Positions 39,925 through 49,767 of a stretch of DNA of 64,000 bases are shown here, in pieces (position 1 is the first letter of the stretch; each line of letters begins with the position of its first letter). Made by a program: the position numbers and the translations under genes. The notes under the pieces were generated by a model. The model was not told where the DNA came from and did not search any database. It worked only from the letters and a program-made list of their open reading frames with translations. This DNA comes from Pontixanthobacter rizhaonensis (GTDB taxonomy: Bacteria; Pseudomonadota; Alphaproteobacteria; Sphingomonadales; Sphingomonadaceae), in the NCBI RefSeq assembly GCF_012972675.1, contig NZ_JABCRE010000002.1, positions 1,539,001 to 1,603,000 of the forward strand, in the 5' to 3' direction.

Positions 39925-40891
39925 TATTGGTCAGAAGAAGGCGAAGATCGCCATCTTCATTTCGGGCACCGGAACCAATATGGCTGCCCTGCTTTACGCG
40001 AGCAGACTGCCAAGTTCATCCTATGAAATAGTGTTGGTGGCCAGCAATCAGCCCAGCGCAGAGGGGCTTGTTCTGGCGGCTGGAGAAGGAATTGGAACCT
40101 TCGCCCATTCGCATAAAGGGATGGCCCGCGCTGACCATGATGCCATTATGGAAAAAGCCGCCCTTGCAGCCGATGCGGACTACATAATCCTCGCCGGATA
40201 TATGCGAATTTTATCCGAAGAGTTCGTCGAGCGCTGGCAAGGCAAGATGTTGAACATCCATCCCTCGCTGCTGCCCAAATATCGCGGACTGGACACCCAT
40301 CAACGGGCCATTGCCGCCGGTGACAACGTTGCCGGCGCAACTGTGCATCTGGTGTCGAGCGAATTGGATGCGGGGGAGATTCTCGGTCAGATCGAAGTCA
40401 ACATCCAGCCGGACGACACCGCCGCTTCCTTAGCCGAACGTGTCCGTATCGCGGAACACCAGCTCTATCCGCACATAGTGAACGAATTTGCCGGGCGTCC
40501 TTATGATCCTGCATGGTTGCTTGAAACCATCCGCACATTAGCGCTTGAACTGCCAGAGACGGAGGAACGCGAAAGCCATGGCTCTGCCGGTTGGCGCACA
40601 TCTGGCAAAAGCGGCAAATATTTCGCCTATTTCAGCGATCGCCACCATGGCCAGCCGCACATAGCCTTGCTCGCAAAGACGGGTGGCCAAGACGAACTTT
40701 CGGCGCTGATTGAACGCGACCCGGAAGTATTTTTCAGGCCAGCCTTCTACGGGGCAAGTGGGTGGGTCGGGCTGATCCTCAATAGGCCCGGTGTCGATTG
40801 GGAACAGGTCGTCTATTGGCTGCAGCGCAGTTGGCAATCGGTCGCCCCCAAAAAATTGACCAAGCTGCTTGACGCAGCCGACGAGTTTTGA
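39917..40891 (+). CDS. purN: PurN fused to a MmcQ/YjbR-like domain
   Basis: The product has 324 residues against about 190-220 for ordinary PurN. Residues 1-200 are glycinamide ribonucleotide formyltransferase, which uses 10-formyl-tetrahydrofolate. [17 protein letters not shown] is the phosphate loop, and the catalytic triad is Asn113, His115 and Asp151. From about residue 205 the chain matches the MmcQ/YjbR family: [33 protein letters not shown], and a final helix with [13 protein letters not shown]. The initiation codon appears to be TTG at 39917, overlapping purM by eight bases; no ATG or GTG lies nearby in frame. A stop-free fused frame is clear. The YjbR part resembles a small DNA-binding-like fold with no known enzymatic function. 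Confidence 0.85.
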   Translation: MANIGQKKAKIAIFISGTGTNMAALLYASRLPSSSYEIVLVASNQPSAEGLVLAAGEGIGTFAHSHKGMARADHDAIMEKAALAADADYIILAGYMRILSEEFVERWQGKMLNIHPSLLPKYRGLDTHQRAIAAGDNVAGATVHLVSSELDAGEILGQIEVNIQPDDTAASLAERVRIAEHQLYPHIVNEFAGRPYDPAWLLETIRTLALELPETEERESHGSAGWRTSGKSGKYFAYFSDRHHGQPHIALLAKTGGQDELSALIERDPEVFFRPAFYGASGWVGLILNRPGVDWEQVVYWLQRSWQSVAPKKLTKLLDAADEF

Positions 40892-40899
40892 AGTGAACA

Positions 40900-42102
40900 A
40901 TGCCCGCCCGGACTGTTAGCAGGCCCCATCCTCTGGCCCGGGCTGCGCTGGTGGACCGGCTCGATCACGGATTACATACGGCTTGGGATCGCGGCTGGAT
41001 GCCGCCCGTACCCCTCGATGCCGATGCGCTAACCGAACGCGCCTTGAAACGGTTTTCACGCCAACACTTTGCCGCTGGCCGGGCCCCGGATGATGCGGCC
41101 GACTTCGATCTGCGACTGGAAAAAATCTGCGCTGCGGTTCAGACAGAGGCGCGGCTGAATTCTGTTGGTCGGGCGTTTGCTTATGGTTTATTGATGCGGG
41201 CGATAAAACAACGCCTTGCACTGGGCGCATTGTGGCAAAAACGCCCGGAATTGGCCGAAACTGAGATAGCTCCGCCAATCATCATCGTAGGGCAAATGCG
41301 GTCTGGAACTACTCGCATTCACCGTTTGCTGGCCGCAGATCCGGCCCATTCGGCGACCCGGTTTTGCGACAGTTGGAACCCCGTTCCCAAACGGCCTGAC
41401 ATTCGCCCGGTCAATGGCGGTCTGATGCTGTTTGCCGCCCGTAAGCTGGACCCGTGGATTGATGCGCTACACCCCTTTGGCGCGGCGCGTGCGGATGAAG
41501 AACTTGGCTGGCTGGCCAGCGCGCTCAACCACTGTCCTTACGAAGCGCAGTGGCATATCCCTTCTTATGTGGCGTTCAGCGAAGGGCGGGATCCAGCACC
41601 AGTTTACCGCGAGTTTGCGCGCATATTGCGAACCGATGCAGCCCATCATGGTAACGCCATGAGGCCAAGAGTTCTAAAGGTACCCCAATTTTCGGAAGAT
41701 CTGGCAGCGCTGCTTGACCAGTTCCCGGCAGCCAAAGTGATCGTATCGCGGCGATCTGACGATGAAACACTGCGCAGTTCAGTGTCCTTGGTCGCCAACC
41801 AAATGACAATCCAATCCGATCATGCAAATCTGGCAGAGATAGAAAGCGAATGGGCCCGCAAGCTCGCCCTACGATCCGAGCGGATGGAGGCGGCGCTCAG
41901 AAATTTTCACGGCCACGTCGCCGAAGCTGACTTTGAAGCGCTGGGTGATGATTGGGAGAGTGAGATCAAGCGGATCTACGCCGCGCTAGAAATAGGCCTG
42001 TCCCATGCGGCGCTCAGCGCAATGGGCAAAGAAATGCGCAGTAGCGAGGCCAGTCCGCACCACCGCCATAAGGGTGATTTGGACAGGTTCGGCGGCGACT
42101 GA
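40900..42102 (+). CDS. Sulfotransferase-family protein
   Basis: The 400-residue product has the phosphosulfate-binding loop VGQMRSGTTRIHRLLAADP at about residues 129-147, the marker of PAPS-dependent sulfotransferases. A helical N-terminal region of about 125 residues precedes it. A second substrate-side region ends with FPAAKVIVSRRSDDETLRSS, where the conserved Arg/Ser bind the 3'-phosphate. The C-terminus is charged and His-rich. The acceptor is unknown. It starts eight bases after purN, suggesting co-transcription, and is followed by a terminator. Confidence 0.83.
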   Translation: MPARTVSRPHPLARAALVDRLDHGLHTAWDRGWMPPVPLDADALTERALKRFSRQHFAAGRAPDDAADFDLRLEKICAAVQTEARLNSVGRAFAYGLLMRAIKQRLALGALWQKRPELAETEIAPPIIIVGQMRSGTTRIHRLLAADPAHSATRFCDSWNPVPKRPDIRPVNGGLMLFAARKLDPWIDALHPFGAARADEELGWLASALNHCPYEAQWHIPSYVAFSEGRDPAPVYREFARILRTDAAHHGNAMRPRVLKVPQFSEDLAALLDQFPAAKVIVSRRSDDETLRSSVSLVANQMTIQSDHANLAEIESEWARKLALRSERMEAALRNFHGHVAEADFEALGDDWESEIKRIYAALEIGLSHAALSAMGKEMRSSEASPHHRHKGDLDRFGGD

Positions 42103-42124
42103 TCACCTAGGCATCCGGCATGAA

Positions 42125-42159
42125 AAAGGGGCCCGCGAGATAACCGGCAGAGCCCCTTT
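42125..42159. terminator. Bidirectional terminator between the sulfotransferase gene and ndk
   Basis: An 8-bp perfect stem AAAGGGGC (42125-42132) / GCCCCTTT (42152-42159) has flanking A and T runs. It lies between two convergent genes and can terminate both. Confidence 0.85.
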
Positions 42160-42184
42160 GGTGTGTCGTTTCGTGGGCCTTAGC

Positions 42185-42607
42185 TTAGCCTACAATCTCA
42201 TCTTCATTGAAGAAGTATGCGATTTCAATCGCAGCATTCTCGTCACTGTCGCTGCCGTGAACCGAATTGGCTTCGATTGATTCTGCAAACGCCTTGCGGA
42301 TTGTGCCTTCTGCAGCATCTGCGGGGTTGGTCGCGCCCATAACGTCGCGGTTGCGTTGCATCGCGTTCTCGCCTTCGAGGACCTGAACAACAACCGGGCC
42401 GCTGATCATGAATTCTACCAATTCGCCGAAGAAAGGACGTTCTTTGTGAACGGCGTAGAAGCCTTCTGCTTGATCGCGGGTCATGTGGATACGCTTTGAC
42501 GCGACAACGCGCAGGCCTGCTTCTTCCAACATTTTGGTGACAGCGCCGGTAAGGTTACGCTTAGTGGCATCAGGTTTGATGATCGAGAAAGTGCGGGTAC
42601 CCGCCAT
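42185..42607 (-). CDS. ndk: Nucleoside diphosphate kinase
   Basis: The 140-residue enzyme transfers gamma-phosphate between nucleotides through a phospho-histidine. The active-site segment is NSVHGSDS with His117. KPDATKRN near the N-terminus and [17 protein letters not shown] are the other family signatures. The length is normal. The sequence ends with a slightly acidic extension, [12 protein letters not shown]. The gene is followed by the terminator at 42125-42159 and preceded by about 100 bases before holC. Confidence 0.97.
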   Translation of the reverse strand: MAGTRTFSIIKPDATKRNLTGAVTKMLEEAGLRVVASKRIHMTRDQAEGFYAVHKERPFFGELVEFMISGPVVVQVLEGENAMQRNRDVMGATNPADAAEGTIRKAFAESIEANSVHGSDSDENAAIEIAYFFNEDEIVG

Positions 42608-42709
42608 GAGAAATTCCTTCGTTTGAAGCTATTTTTTGTGGTGTAATTATGTTGCGCGCGCCCCTAGCGCTGCAACGCACAATTCGCAAGTGTTATGCGG
42701 CAGGGGCTA

Positions 42710-43147
42710 TTACGCCACCTTCACCCACTTGCCGCCATCTTGGCGGAAGAAACTGCGTTCCAGACCCTCACCGCCATCCAGCGATCGCCAACACGCACGG
42801 GCCCCTTCCAATGTCGCTTGCCCAAACAGTAGAAAGCTGCGGTCAAAACGTTCCGCTTCCGCCCGCCACTCTCCATCGGCAAAGATAATATGGCTCGCTT
42901 TGTTCAGCGCGTCACACGTCCGCGATAGCAAGATCGGCTGGCGCTCCGCACCGGGCGTATCAGCGGTCCCGTTGGCCAAAAAAGCCTCAGGCGCAGTTTC
43001 CCAAAGAGCAGTGCTGATAGCCTGCAATTGCTGAGGGTCGGAAGATACCACCAGCAACCTCTCCCCAGCACCGCACACTTTTTGCGCGATCAGAGCGACC
43101 ACGCGTTCGACCGGGTCACGGCCAATTTGCCAAAAATCAACTTTCAT
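42710..43147 (-). CDS. holC: DNA polymerase III chi subunit
   Basis: The 145-residue HolC subunit links the clamp loader to single-strand-binding protein. The N-terminal fold starts [17 protein letters not shown]. The middle [10 protein letters not shown] and C-terminal FDRSFLLFG are the chi signature. The length is normal for alphaproteobacteria. Its start overlaps the stop of the DUF2256 gene by two bases (ATGA), so the small gene is translationally coupled to it. Confidence 0.9.
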   Translation of the reverse strand: MKVDFWQIGRDPVERVVALIAQKVCGAGERLLVVSSDPQQLQAISTALWETAPEAFLANGTADTPGAERQPILLSRTCDALNKASHIIFADGEWRAEAERFDRSFLLFGQATLEGARACWRSLDGGEGLERSFFRQDGGKWVKVA

Positions 43148-43305
43148 GCCGCCCCGCCCGAGGCCGGTTTATTCCGGCGGCATCTTTCCGAACAATATTG
43201 GACATTTTCCCAATCACGCGCCCATTTCTTCCGCCAATTGAACGGCAGCCCGCACGCCTTGCAAATTTTGCTCGGCAGATCTGCTTTTTTGCGCATGCGG
43301 GCCAT
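43144..43305 (-). CDS. DUF2256 zinc-binding small protein
   Basis: This 53-residue gene (50 if the second methionine, 43296, is used) is short and easily missed. The product has two CxxC-type pairs: ICKACGLPF and YCSERCRRN. Between them is [12 protein letters not shown]. It is rich in Lys/Arg, as is typical of DUF2256, a zinc-ribbon-like family with no established function that is sometimes linked to cryptochrome/photolyase genes. It lies between pepA and holC, 15 bases after the pepA stop and overlapping holC by two bases. Confidence 0.85.
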   Translation of the reverse strand: MARMRKKADLPSKICKACGLPFNWRKKWARDWENVQYCSERCRRNKPASGGAA

Positions 43306-43320
43306 ACCGAACCAATTCGG

Positions 43321-44781
43321 TCAGGATTCAACGCTTTCGCGCACGAAATTGTCGATCAGGCGTGCGCCGTAACCGGTTGCGCCTTTATCCCAAGTCGCGC
43401 CCGCTTTATCTGCCCAAACCATACCGGCAATGTCGCAATGCGCCCATGGGGTATCATCCATGATGAACCGCTTAAGGAATTGCGCCGCAGTGATGGATCC
43501 CGCACCGCGTGGCCCGATATTTTGCATGTCTGCAATCGGGCTGTTGATCAGCTTGTCATAAGCGGGGGACAGCGGGAAACGCCATAATTTATCGCCGCTT
43601 GATGTACCGGCCGCCAACAGGTTGTTGGCCAGCGCATCATCATTGGCGAAGACACCGCCATATTCTGTACCAAGCGAGATAATCATCGCGCCGGTTAGTG
43701 TGGCGAAATCAACGATCTGTTTCGGCGCAAATTCGGTCTGCGTCCAGTGAAGCGCATCGGCCAGAACCAGCCTGCCTTCTGCATCGGTATTCAGCACTTC
43801 GATAGTCTGCCCTGACATTGAAGTGACCACATCACCCGGACGAGTCGCTTTACCGTCAGGCATATTCTCAACCAGACCGACAACACCCACGATATTCGCC
43901 TTGGCTTTGCGTTTTACCAGCGTCAGCATGGCGCCAACCACAGCGCCGGAACCGCCCATATCCCATTTCATGTCGCCCATACCTGGGCCTGGCTTCAAAG
44001 AAATACCGCCCGTATCGAAAGTAACGCCTTTACCCACAAAGGCGGTGGGCTTTTCACCATCAGCGCCGCCATTCCAACGGATGGCGAGCATCCGCGATGG
44101 TTGCTCCGACCCAAGACCAACGCAAAGCAGTGATCCCATGCCGAGCGCTTCCATCTGTGCATCATCCAGCACAATCAGCTCGGCACCGGTCCCGGCAAAT
44201 TTTTCCTGGCAGCGTTCAACAAAGCTGACAGGGAACACCTTATTGGCCGGCTCAGCCACCAGATCGCGCGTGAATTCAACACCCTCTGCCACCGCAGCAG
44301 CATCGGCCCAAGCCGCTTCGACACCATCAGCGGCGCCCACCACTGTGACGCTGGTAAGGGAAATCTTCTGCTCTTCTTTCAGCTTGGTCCGGTAGGCATC
44401 GTGCCGCCAGCTGCGCAAACGCAAGCCAAGTAGAACAGAAGCCGCCGCGCCCGCATCAAGGCCGCTATTTGTCAAATCGAGGACAAGGCTGGTTTCGCCA
44501 GACGTCAGATATTTGGCAGCCAGAGCAGCACCGGCCTTCTCAAGATTGATAGCCCGTCCGTCGGCCCCTGCCTCACCCGCGCCGGAAATAGCGACGCGAA
44601 CCACCACGCCGCTGCGCTCAACAAAACCTTCAAACACTTGGCCCGGATTACCTTTGAATCGCGCCGCCGCAGCGCCTTCACCGATAGATTTCTCCAATCC
44701 CTCCGGCAGCTTGCCCTTATCGGCAATATGCGCCACGAGGCGCGCATCAGAAGGGTGTGTGGCGGAAAAATTGACCTGCAT
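43321..44781 (-). CDS. pepA: Leucyl aminopeptidase
   Basis: The 486-residue M17 metallopeptidase removes N-terminal residues using two metal ions. NTDAEGRLVLADAL is the family signature with Asp and Glu ligands. The metal-binding VGKGVTFDTGGISLKPGPGM also matches. The N-terminal regulatory domain is present. It is divergent from lptD, with 113 bases between starts. Downstream on the same strand are DUF2256, holC and ndk. Confidence 0.95.
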   Translation of the reverse strand: MQVNFSATHPSDARLVAHIADKGKLPEGLEKSIGEGAAAARFKGNPGQVFEGFVERSGVVVRVAISGAGEAGADGRAINLEKAGAALAAKYLTSGETSLVLDLTNSGLDAGAAASVLLGLRLRSWRHDAYRTKLKEEQKISLTSVTVVGAADGVEAAWADAAAVAEGVEFTRDLVAEPANKVFPVSFVERCQEKFAGTGAELIVLDDAQMEALGMGSLLCVGLGSEQPSRMLAIRWNGGADGEKPTAFVGKGVTFDTGGISLKPGPGMGDMKWDMGGSGAVVGAMLTLVKRKAKANIVGVVGLVENMPDGKATRPGDVVTSMSGQTIEVLNTDAEGRLVLADALHWTQTEFAPKQIVDFATLTGAMIISLGTEYGGVFANDDALANNLLAAGTSSGDKLWRFPLSPAYDKLINSPIADMQNIGPRGAGSITAAQFLKRFIMDDTPWAHCDIAGMVWADKAGATWDKGATGYGARLIDNFVRESVES

Positions 44782-44894
44782 GGGAACTCCAGAACATAAA
44801 ATTGCGGCGCTGTGTGCGCGTGATCAGTCGGAATGCATAGCGAGCACTCCGGAATGGAATTGCGATTACGCGCGGGCGGTGCGATAGGCAAGCC

Positions 44895-47210
44895 ATGCGC
44901 GCTCCGCTAGATTCCTTATTGCACTTACCCAGCACACGCTGTTTTGTTCCGGCTCTGACATTGGTCAGTACAGCCGCAGCAATGGCGTTCGGCAATCCCC
45001 AAAGCGCGATGGCCCAAGACACCGCACCGGCGGTGATTGCGCAGAATGATGAACCTGCCCAAGAGCTGAACGGAGCAGCAAACAGCGCGGCCACTGCCTC
45101 CGGCCGGCAAATCGATTTTGAGGCAAATACCCTCGATTACGATTCCGAAAACGATGTTATTACCGCGGGCGGGACCGTGGTTTTACGAAGTGAGGATCGT
45201 TCTCTACGCGCCTCCCAAGTGGTTTGGAACCGCAAGACCGGCTCCATCATAGCAACCGGCGATGTGCGGTTTGTTGATCAGGATGGCAGCCAGATATTCA
45301 CTGACCAGATTGAACTGACTGACGAGTTTGAAGCTGGTGCTATGCAAGAACTACTGATCGCGCTTCGCGAGGGCGGACGGCTAGCTGCCCGTGGCGGCGC
45401 GCGGCAGGAAGATGGTTCGGTGCTGCTCACCACCGCAGCCTATAGCGCTTGCGCCGTGGTCGATCCCGATGGATGCAGCAAAAATCCCAGCTGGCGTATC
45501 ACCGCCGACAGGGTCACATACGATCCCCGCGACGGCCAAATTCGATTTAGCGGCGCATTTCTGGAATTGTTCGGCGCCCGGCTATTGCCGCTGCCCGGCT
45601 TGACGGTCCGAACAGACGGCAGCGCTGTCTCAGGCGTTCTGATCCCTGATTTACGCGTATCTCAATCCAATGGCGTGGAAATTGAAGGCGGATATTATTG
45701 GCGCGTTGGCGAAAATCGCGATCTGACTGCCCGGGCCTATGTGTTTAGCGAGGCCCCGCCGATGGTTTCCGGCCAGTGGCGTCACTTGACCGAAAATGGT
45801 GCCTATCAAGTCACCGGCTATGCAACCGCAAGCAGCAGGATTAGCGGGTTCGGTGTAACACCAACCACTGAAAGAGACCCACGCGGATATTTGTTCGCCA
45901 ATGGGAAATTCCAGTTTGACCCGAAATGGAGTGTCACAGGCTCCATCCGGTTAGCCAGCGACCGCACATTCTTAAGGCGTTACGACATTAGCCGTGACGA
46001 CCGCCTGCGGTCGACAATCAATGTCGAGCGGATATCCAGCACATCCTATCTATCGATAGCTGGGTGGGCCACGCAAACCATGCGCATTGGCACACCGCAA
46101 GGCGAAGTGCCCTTAGCCCTACCTGTGGTTGATTACCGCAAACGGTTTGACAATCCGACCGGAATTGGCGGCACATTAAACCTGCAGGCCAACACGCTCG
46201 CGATTATTCGCAACGATGGTCAGGACACTCAACGGGCTTTCGGGTCGGCGCAGTGGAATATCAGCAAGCTGACCAATCTGGGGCAGATTGTGACGCTGAC
46301 CGGATTGGTTCGCGGCGATGTGTATCATTCAGGCGACAATGGCTTAACGGCCACAGCGATCTATCGCGGAAACCCCGGTTGGGAAGCACGTGCCATCGCA
46401 GTGGGTGCAGTCGACATGCAATGGCCATTCGTGGGTAACGCTTTTGGCGGCACTCAGGTCTTTACACCGCGGGTTCAGCTGGTTGCTACGCCCCCCATCC
46501 GTAACTTGGCGGTTCCAAACGAAGATTCCCGTGCAATTGATTTGGAGGATTCCAACCTTTTTGCGCTTAACCGCTTCCCCGGGTATGATCGTTTTGAAGA
46601 TGGCATCCGGGTCACATACGGATTTGATTGGGAATTGCAGCGCCCCAGTTGGCGCCTAAAGACGTCGCTAGGCCAGTCCTACAGGCTGGAAAAAGACCAG
46701 ACTGTTTTGATCGATGGCACAGGCATTAGCGAGCGTGTTTCGGATTTCGTTGGCCGAACCGAACTGCGCTTCAAGGACATGGTGAGCCTCACCCATCGCT
46801 ACCGGTTGGACAAAGACAATTTCGCCATTCGGCGCAATGAATTTGACGCGACGATAGGGGACAAGCGAACCTATGCAGAAATCGGATATCTGCGCCTGAA
46901 CCGGGATATCGCAGCGGGCATTGAAGATTTGCAGGATCGCGAAGAATTGCGGGTTGCCGGACGGGTAGCATTCGCCAAATATTGGTCTGTATTCGGATCC
47001 GGGGTTTTCAACCTTACCGATTTTAATGAAGATCCCAGCTTCACATCGGATGGTTTCGAACCGATCAGAACGCGGCTTGGTTTTGCCTACCGCGATGATT
47101 GTCTGGAACTGGGCCTGACTTGGCGCAGGGACTACAGCGACACTGGCGACGCACAGCGCGGCAATACATTCCAGCTGTTCTTTTCGTTACGCAACTTGGG
47201 TTTTAGGTAG
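44895..47210 (+). CDS. lptD: LPS-assembly protein LptD
   Basis: LptD (771 residues) is the outer-membrane barrel that inserts lipopolysaccharide into the outer leaflet. Residues 1-40 form a signal peptide ending PQSAMA. The OstA/LptA-like jellyroll begins around residue 80 (IDFEANTLDYDSENDVITAGG). The barrel follows, with many alternating aromatic and charged strands, ending FFSLRNLGFR. Two cysteines in CAVVDPDGC could form the early disulfide. It heads the lptD-surA-pdxA-rsmA cluster that is conserved from E. coli. Confidence 0.95.
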   Translation: MRAPLDSLLHLPSTRCFVPALTLVSTAAAMAFGNPQSAMAQDTAPAVIAQNDEPAQELNGAANSAATASGRQIDFEANTLDYDSENDVITAGGTVVLRSEDRSLRASQVVWNRKTGSIIATGDVRFVDQDGSQIFTDQIELTDEFEAGAMQELLIALREGGRLAARGGARQEDGSVLLTTAAYSACAVVDPDGCSKNPSWRITADRVTYDPRDGQIRFSGAFLELFGARLLPLPGLTVRTDGSAVSGVLIPDLRVSQSNGVEIEGGYYWRVGENRDLTARAYVFSEAPPMVSGQWRHLTENGAYQVTGYATASSRISGFGVTPTTERDPRGYLFANGKFQFDPKWSVTGSIRLASDRTFLRRYDISRDDRLRSTINVERISSTSYLSIAGWATQTMRIGTPQGEVPLALPVVDYRKRFDNPTGIGGTLNLQANTLAIIRNDGQDTQRAFGSAQWNISKLTNLGQIVTLTGLVRGDVYHSGDNGLTATAIYRGNPGWEARAIAVGAVDMQWPFVGNAFGGTQVFTPRVQLVATPPIRNLAVPNEDSRAIDLEDSNLFALNRFPGYDRFEDGIRVTYGFDWELQRPSWRLKTSLGQSYRLEKDQTVLIDGTGISERVSDFVGRTELRFKDMVSLTHRYRLDKDNFAIRRNEFDATIGDKRTYAEIGYLRLNRDIAAGIEDLQDREELRVAGRVAFAKYWSVFGSGVFNLTDFNEDPSFTSDGFEPIRTRLGFAYRDDCLELGLTWRRDYSDTGDAQRGNTFQLFFSLRNLGFR

Positions 47211-47383
47211 TCCATACGCGATATCGATGGCGCACGTGGACAGCATAGCGCAAATGATTGGCAGAGGCAGGCAAACCGGCTATCGCGCTATCGAAAATCA
47301 TCGACACTCAGCTTCGGTTAAGCCGGAATTGGCGAAGGTTGGCTAACTAAGGGTCCTTTTATGTGCCCGCTTATTAGATAGAT

Positions 47384-48760
47384 GTGAGTTTTATGAATCT
47401 TTCAAACCTTCGCGGTTCACCAAAATATAGGTCAGTTATGGCATTGGCGTTGGCTGTGTCTGCAACCGGCCTTTCTGCTGGCGCATCGGAATTGCACGCG
47501 CAAACCGCGCCGCAAAATTCAAACGCTTTCAACATTCCCAGTGACATAGAATTGCTGGGGCAGAACAACCCCAATGTTCGGACCCCGACTGCGGTAGTGA
47601 ACGGCTCTGTCATCACCGGTACCGATGTCGATCACCGTGTTGCGCTGCTTGTCGCCGCGTCTGAGGGCGAGTTGCCCGAGGCCGAGCTACAGCGCGTGAA
47701 AATGCAGGTTCTTCGCAACTTGATTGATGAGACGTTGCAGATCCAGGAAGCTGCTGCACAGGAAATACCTGTCGAAGGCGCGCAGGTTCAGCAACGCTAC
47801 AATCAAGTAGCCGCACAGAATTTTGGCAGCGATCCGGGACAAATGGACCAATATCTGATTGGTATCGGATCGTCCCCTGCTTCGCTCAAGCGCCAGATTG
47901 AGGGTGAAATCGCATGGAACAATCTCATCCGCCGCAATATCTCCCCCTTCATAAACGTCTCGGATGAAGAGGCGCGTGAGGTCTTACAACGAATGGAAGA
48001 TTCCCGCGGTACGGATGAATACCGCATTGGCGAGATTTTTCTTAGAGCCACCACTGAAACCTATCCCGCTGTCTTGGAGAACGCGCAACAAATTGTTCAG
48101 CAGCTGCGCCAAGGCGGTAGCTTCATCGCTTATGCTCGGCAGTTTTCGGAATCTTCGACCGCGTCGGTCGGCGGTGATCTGGGCTTTGTCCGCCTAGAAA
48201 CATTGCCAACAGCGATGCAGGCACAGGCGCGCGAAATGCAGCCAGGTGAACTGCGCGGGCCGTTTGATATTCCGGGCGGAATAATCATTATGGTCTTGCT
48301 CGACAAGCGGCAGATTTTGATGGCCGACCCTCGTGACGCTACTCTCAGCCTGAAACAGATTTCCGTGACTTTCCCCGCTGGCGTTACTGAACAAGCCTTC
48401 ACCGAAGGGGTCAATAATTTCACCACTGCGGTTGCCTCTATGCGGGGCTGCGGGGATGCTGAAACTGTTGGGGCATCTATTGGCGCTGATGTTGTCGCCA
48501 ACCAGGTCACAGCGAGATCTCTACCAGAGCAATTGCAAGCCTCTTTGCTCAATTTGCAAATCGGACAAGCCACACAGCCATTTGGCTCACCGGAAGACGG
48601 TGTTCGTGTACTGATGCTGTGCGGCCGCGATGACCCGGAAGTTGGCGGCGGCCCGACATTAGAAGATATTAGAGGTCGACTGGAAGATGAGCGCATCCAG
48701 AAGCGCGCGCAGCGTTTCCTGCGTGATTTGCGTAACGACGCATATATTGAATCCAGTTAA
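47384..48760 (+). CDS. surA: SurA-like periplasmic peptidylprolyl isomerase/chaperone
   Basis: The 458-residue product has a signal peptide in its first 38 residues (ending ASELHAQ). The N-terminal SurA domain (about 65-190) includes VVNGSVITGTDVDHR. A parvulin domain starts near residue 220 with EYRIGEIFLRA, then FIAYARQFSESSTASVGGDLGFV. A second, weaker region ends at RFLRDLRNDAYIES. It folds outer-membrane proteins such as LptD, encoded directly upstream. The start is uncertain: GTG at 47384 or ATG at 47393. Six bases separate it from pdxA. Confidence 0.93.
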   Translation: MSFMNLSNLRGSPKYRSVMALALAVSATGLSAGASELHAQTAPQNSNAFNIPSDIELLGQNNPNVRTPTAVVNGSVITGTDVDHRVALLVAASEGELPEAELQRVKMQVLRNLIDETLQIQEAAAQEIPVEGAQVQQRYNQVAAQNFGSDPGQMDQYLIGIGSSPASLKRQIEGEIAWNNLIRRNISPFINVSDEEAREVLQRMEDSRGTDEYRIGEIFLRATTETYPAVLENAQQIVQQLRQGGSFIAYARQFSESSTASVGGDLGFVRLETLPTAMQAQAREMQPGELRGPFDIPGGIIIMVLLDKRQILMADPRDATLSLKQISVTFPAGVTEQAFTEGVNNFTTAVASMRGCGDAETVGASIGADVVANQVTARSLPEQLQASLLNLQIGQATQPFGSPEDGVRVLMLCGRDDPEVGGGPTLEDIRGRLEDERIQKRAQRFLRDLRNDAYIESS

Positions 48761-48765
48761 TCACG

Positions 48766-49767
48766 TTGCTGCAATGTCTCGCACTATCGCTGGGTGATCC
48801 TGCCGGTATTGGTCCGGAAATCATCGTAGAAGCATGGGCACAGCGCAGGAACAAAAGACTGCCGCCATTTTGTGTGGTGGGCGGCGCAGACACGCTTGCC
48901 GCCGCAGGAAAAGTGCGCGGCTTGGATATCCCGGTATGCGCTGTTTCGTCGCTGACAGAAGCCGCTGCCAAATGTGATGAAGCTCTGCCGGTTTTTGGCG
49001 GTATGGATGTACCGTACACGCCTGGGAAGCCAACAAGCGCAGGGGCCAAATTGGCCTTAGCCTCGCTCGAATTGGCGACCCAGCTGGCGATTGGCGGTGA
49101 CGTGCCTGCCATGGTCACTGCACCGGTAAGCAAATCTCTCTTATCGGAAATCGGCTTTGAGCATCCGGGCCAAACAGAATATCTTGCCTATAGCTGCGAG
49201 CTTTCATCAAGCGACGCGGTAATGATGCTGGCTGGCCCGCAGCTACGCGCTATCCCGTTGACGGTGCATTGTGCGTTGGCAGAGGTTCCTTCTCTGATTT
49301 CAGCCGACTTGATTGTACACCGCGCGAGCATCGCCCATGCTGCAATCCGCCGGGATTTCGGGATTGCCGACCCGCAGATAGCAGTGGCGGGCCTGAACCC
49401 CCATGCGGGTGAAGACGGGGCCTTTGGCAGAGAGGAAATCGAACATATTATCCCTGCTCTCGCAGCGCTGAACCGGGCCGGTATTAATGCCACGGGGCCA
49501 CATCCAGCAGATGCATTATTTGCGCCCCATGCTCGATCAGGATACGATGTGGCTCTGTGCATGTATCATGATCAAGCCTTGATCCCGGTCAAAGCACTCG
49601 ATTTTGACACCGGGGTAAATGTCACTTTAGGCTTGCCGATAATCCGCACCTCTCCGGACCACGGGACCGCGTTCGACATCGCCGGAAAAGGGATCGCCAA
49701 TGCTGGCGCCATGATTGCGGCAATCCAGATGGCTGGTGAATGCGCCGCCCAGCGCCGCAATGCCTGA
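48766..49767 (+). CDS. pdxA: 4-hydroxythreonine-4-phosphate dehydrogenase
   Basis: PdxA (333 residues) catalyses an NAD-dependent step of pyridoxal phosphate synthesis. LALSLGDPAGIGPEII is the N-terminal strand-loop. The metal-binding histidines and the late loop CMYHDQALIPVKAL, GLPIIRTSPDHGTAFDIAG are also conserved. The start seems to be TTG at 48766, five bases after the surA stop; no ATG lies in frame nearby. The 3' end overlaps rsmA by eight bases. Confidence 0.93.
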   Translation: MLQCLALSLGDPAGIGPEIIVEAWAQRRNKRLPPFCVVGGADTLAAAGKVRGLDIPVCAVSSLTEAAAKCDEALPVFGGMDVPYTPGKPTSAGAKLALASLELATQLAIGGDVPAMVTAPVSKSLLSEIGFEHPGQTEYLAYSCELSSSDAVMMLAGPQLRAIPLTVHCALAEVPSLISADLIVHRASIAHAAIRRDFGIADPQIAVAGLNPHAGEDGAFGREEIEHIIPALAALNRAGINATGPHPADALFAPHARSGYDVALCMYHDQALIPVKALDFDTGVNVTLGLPIIRTSPDHGTAFDIAGKGIANAGAMIAAIQMAGECAAQRRNA

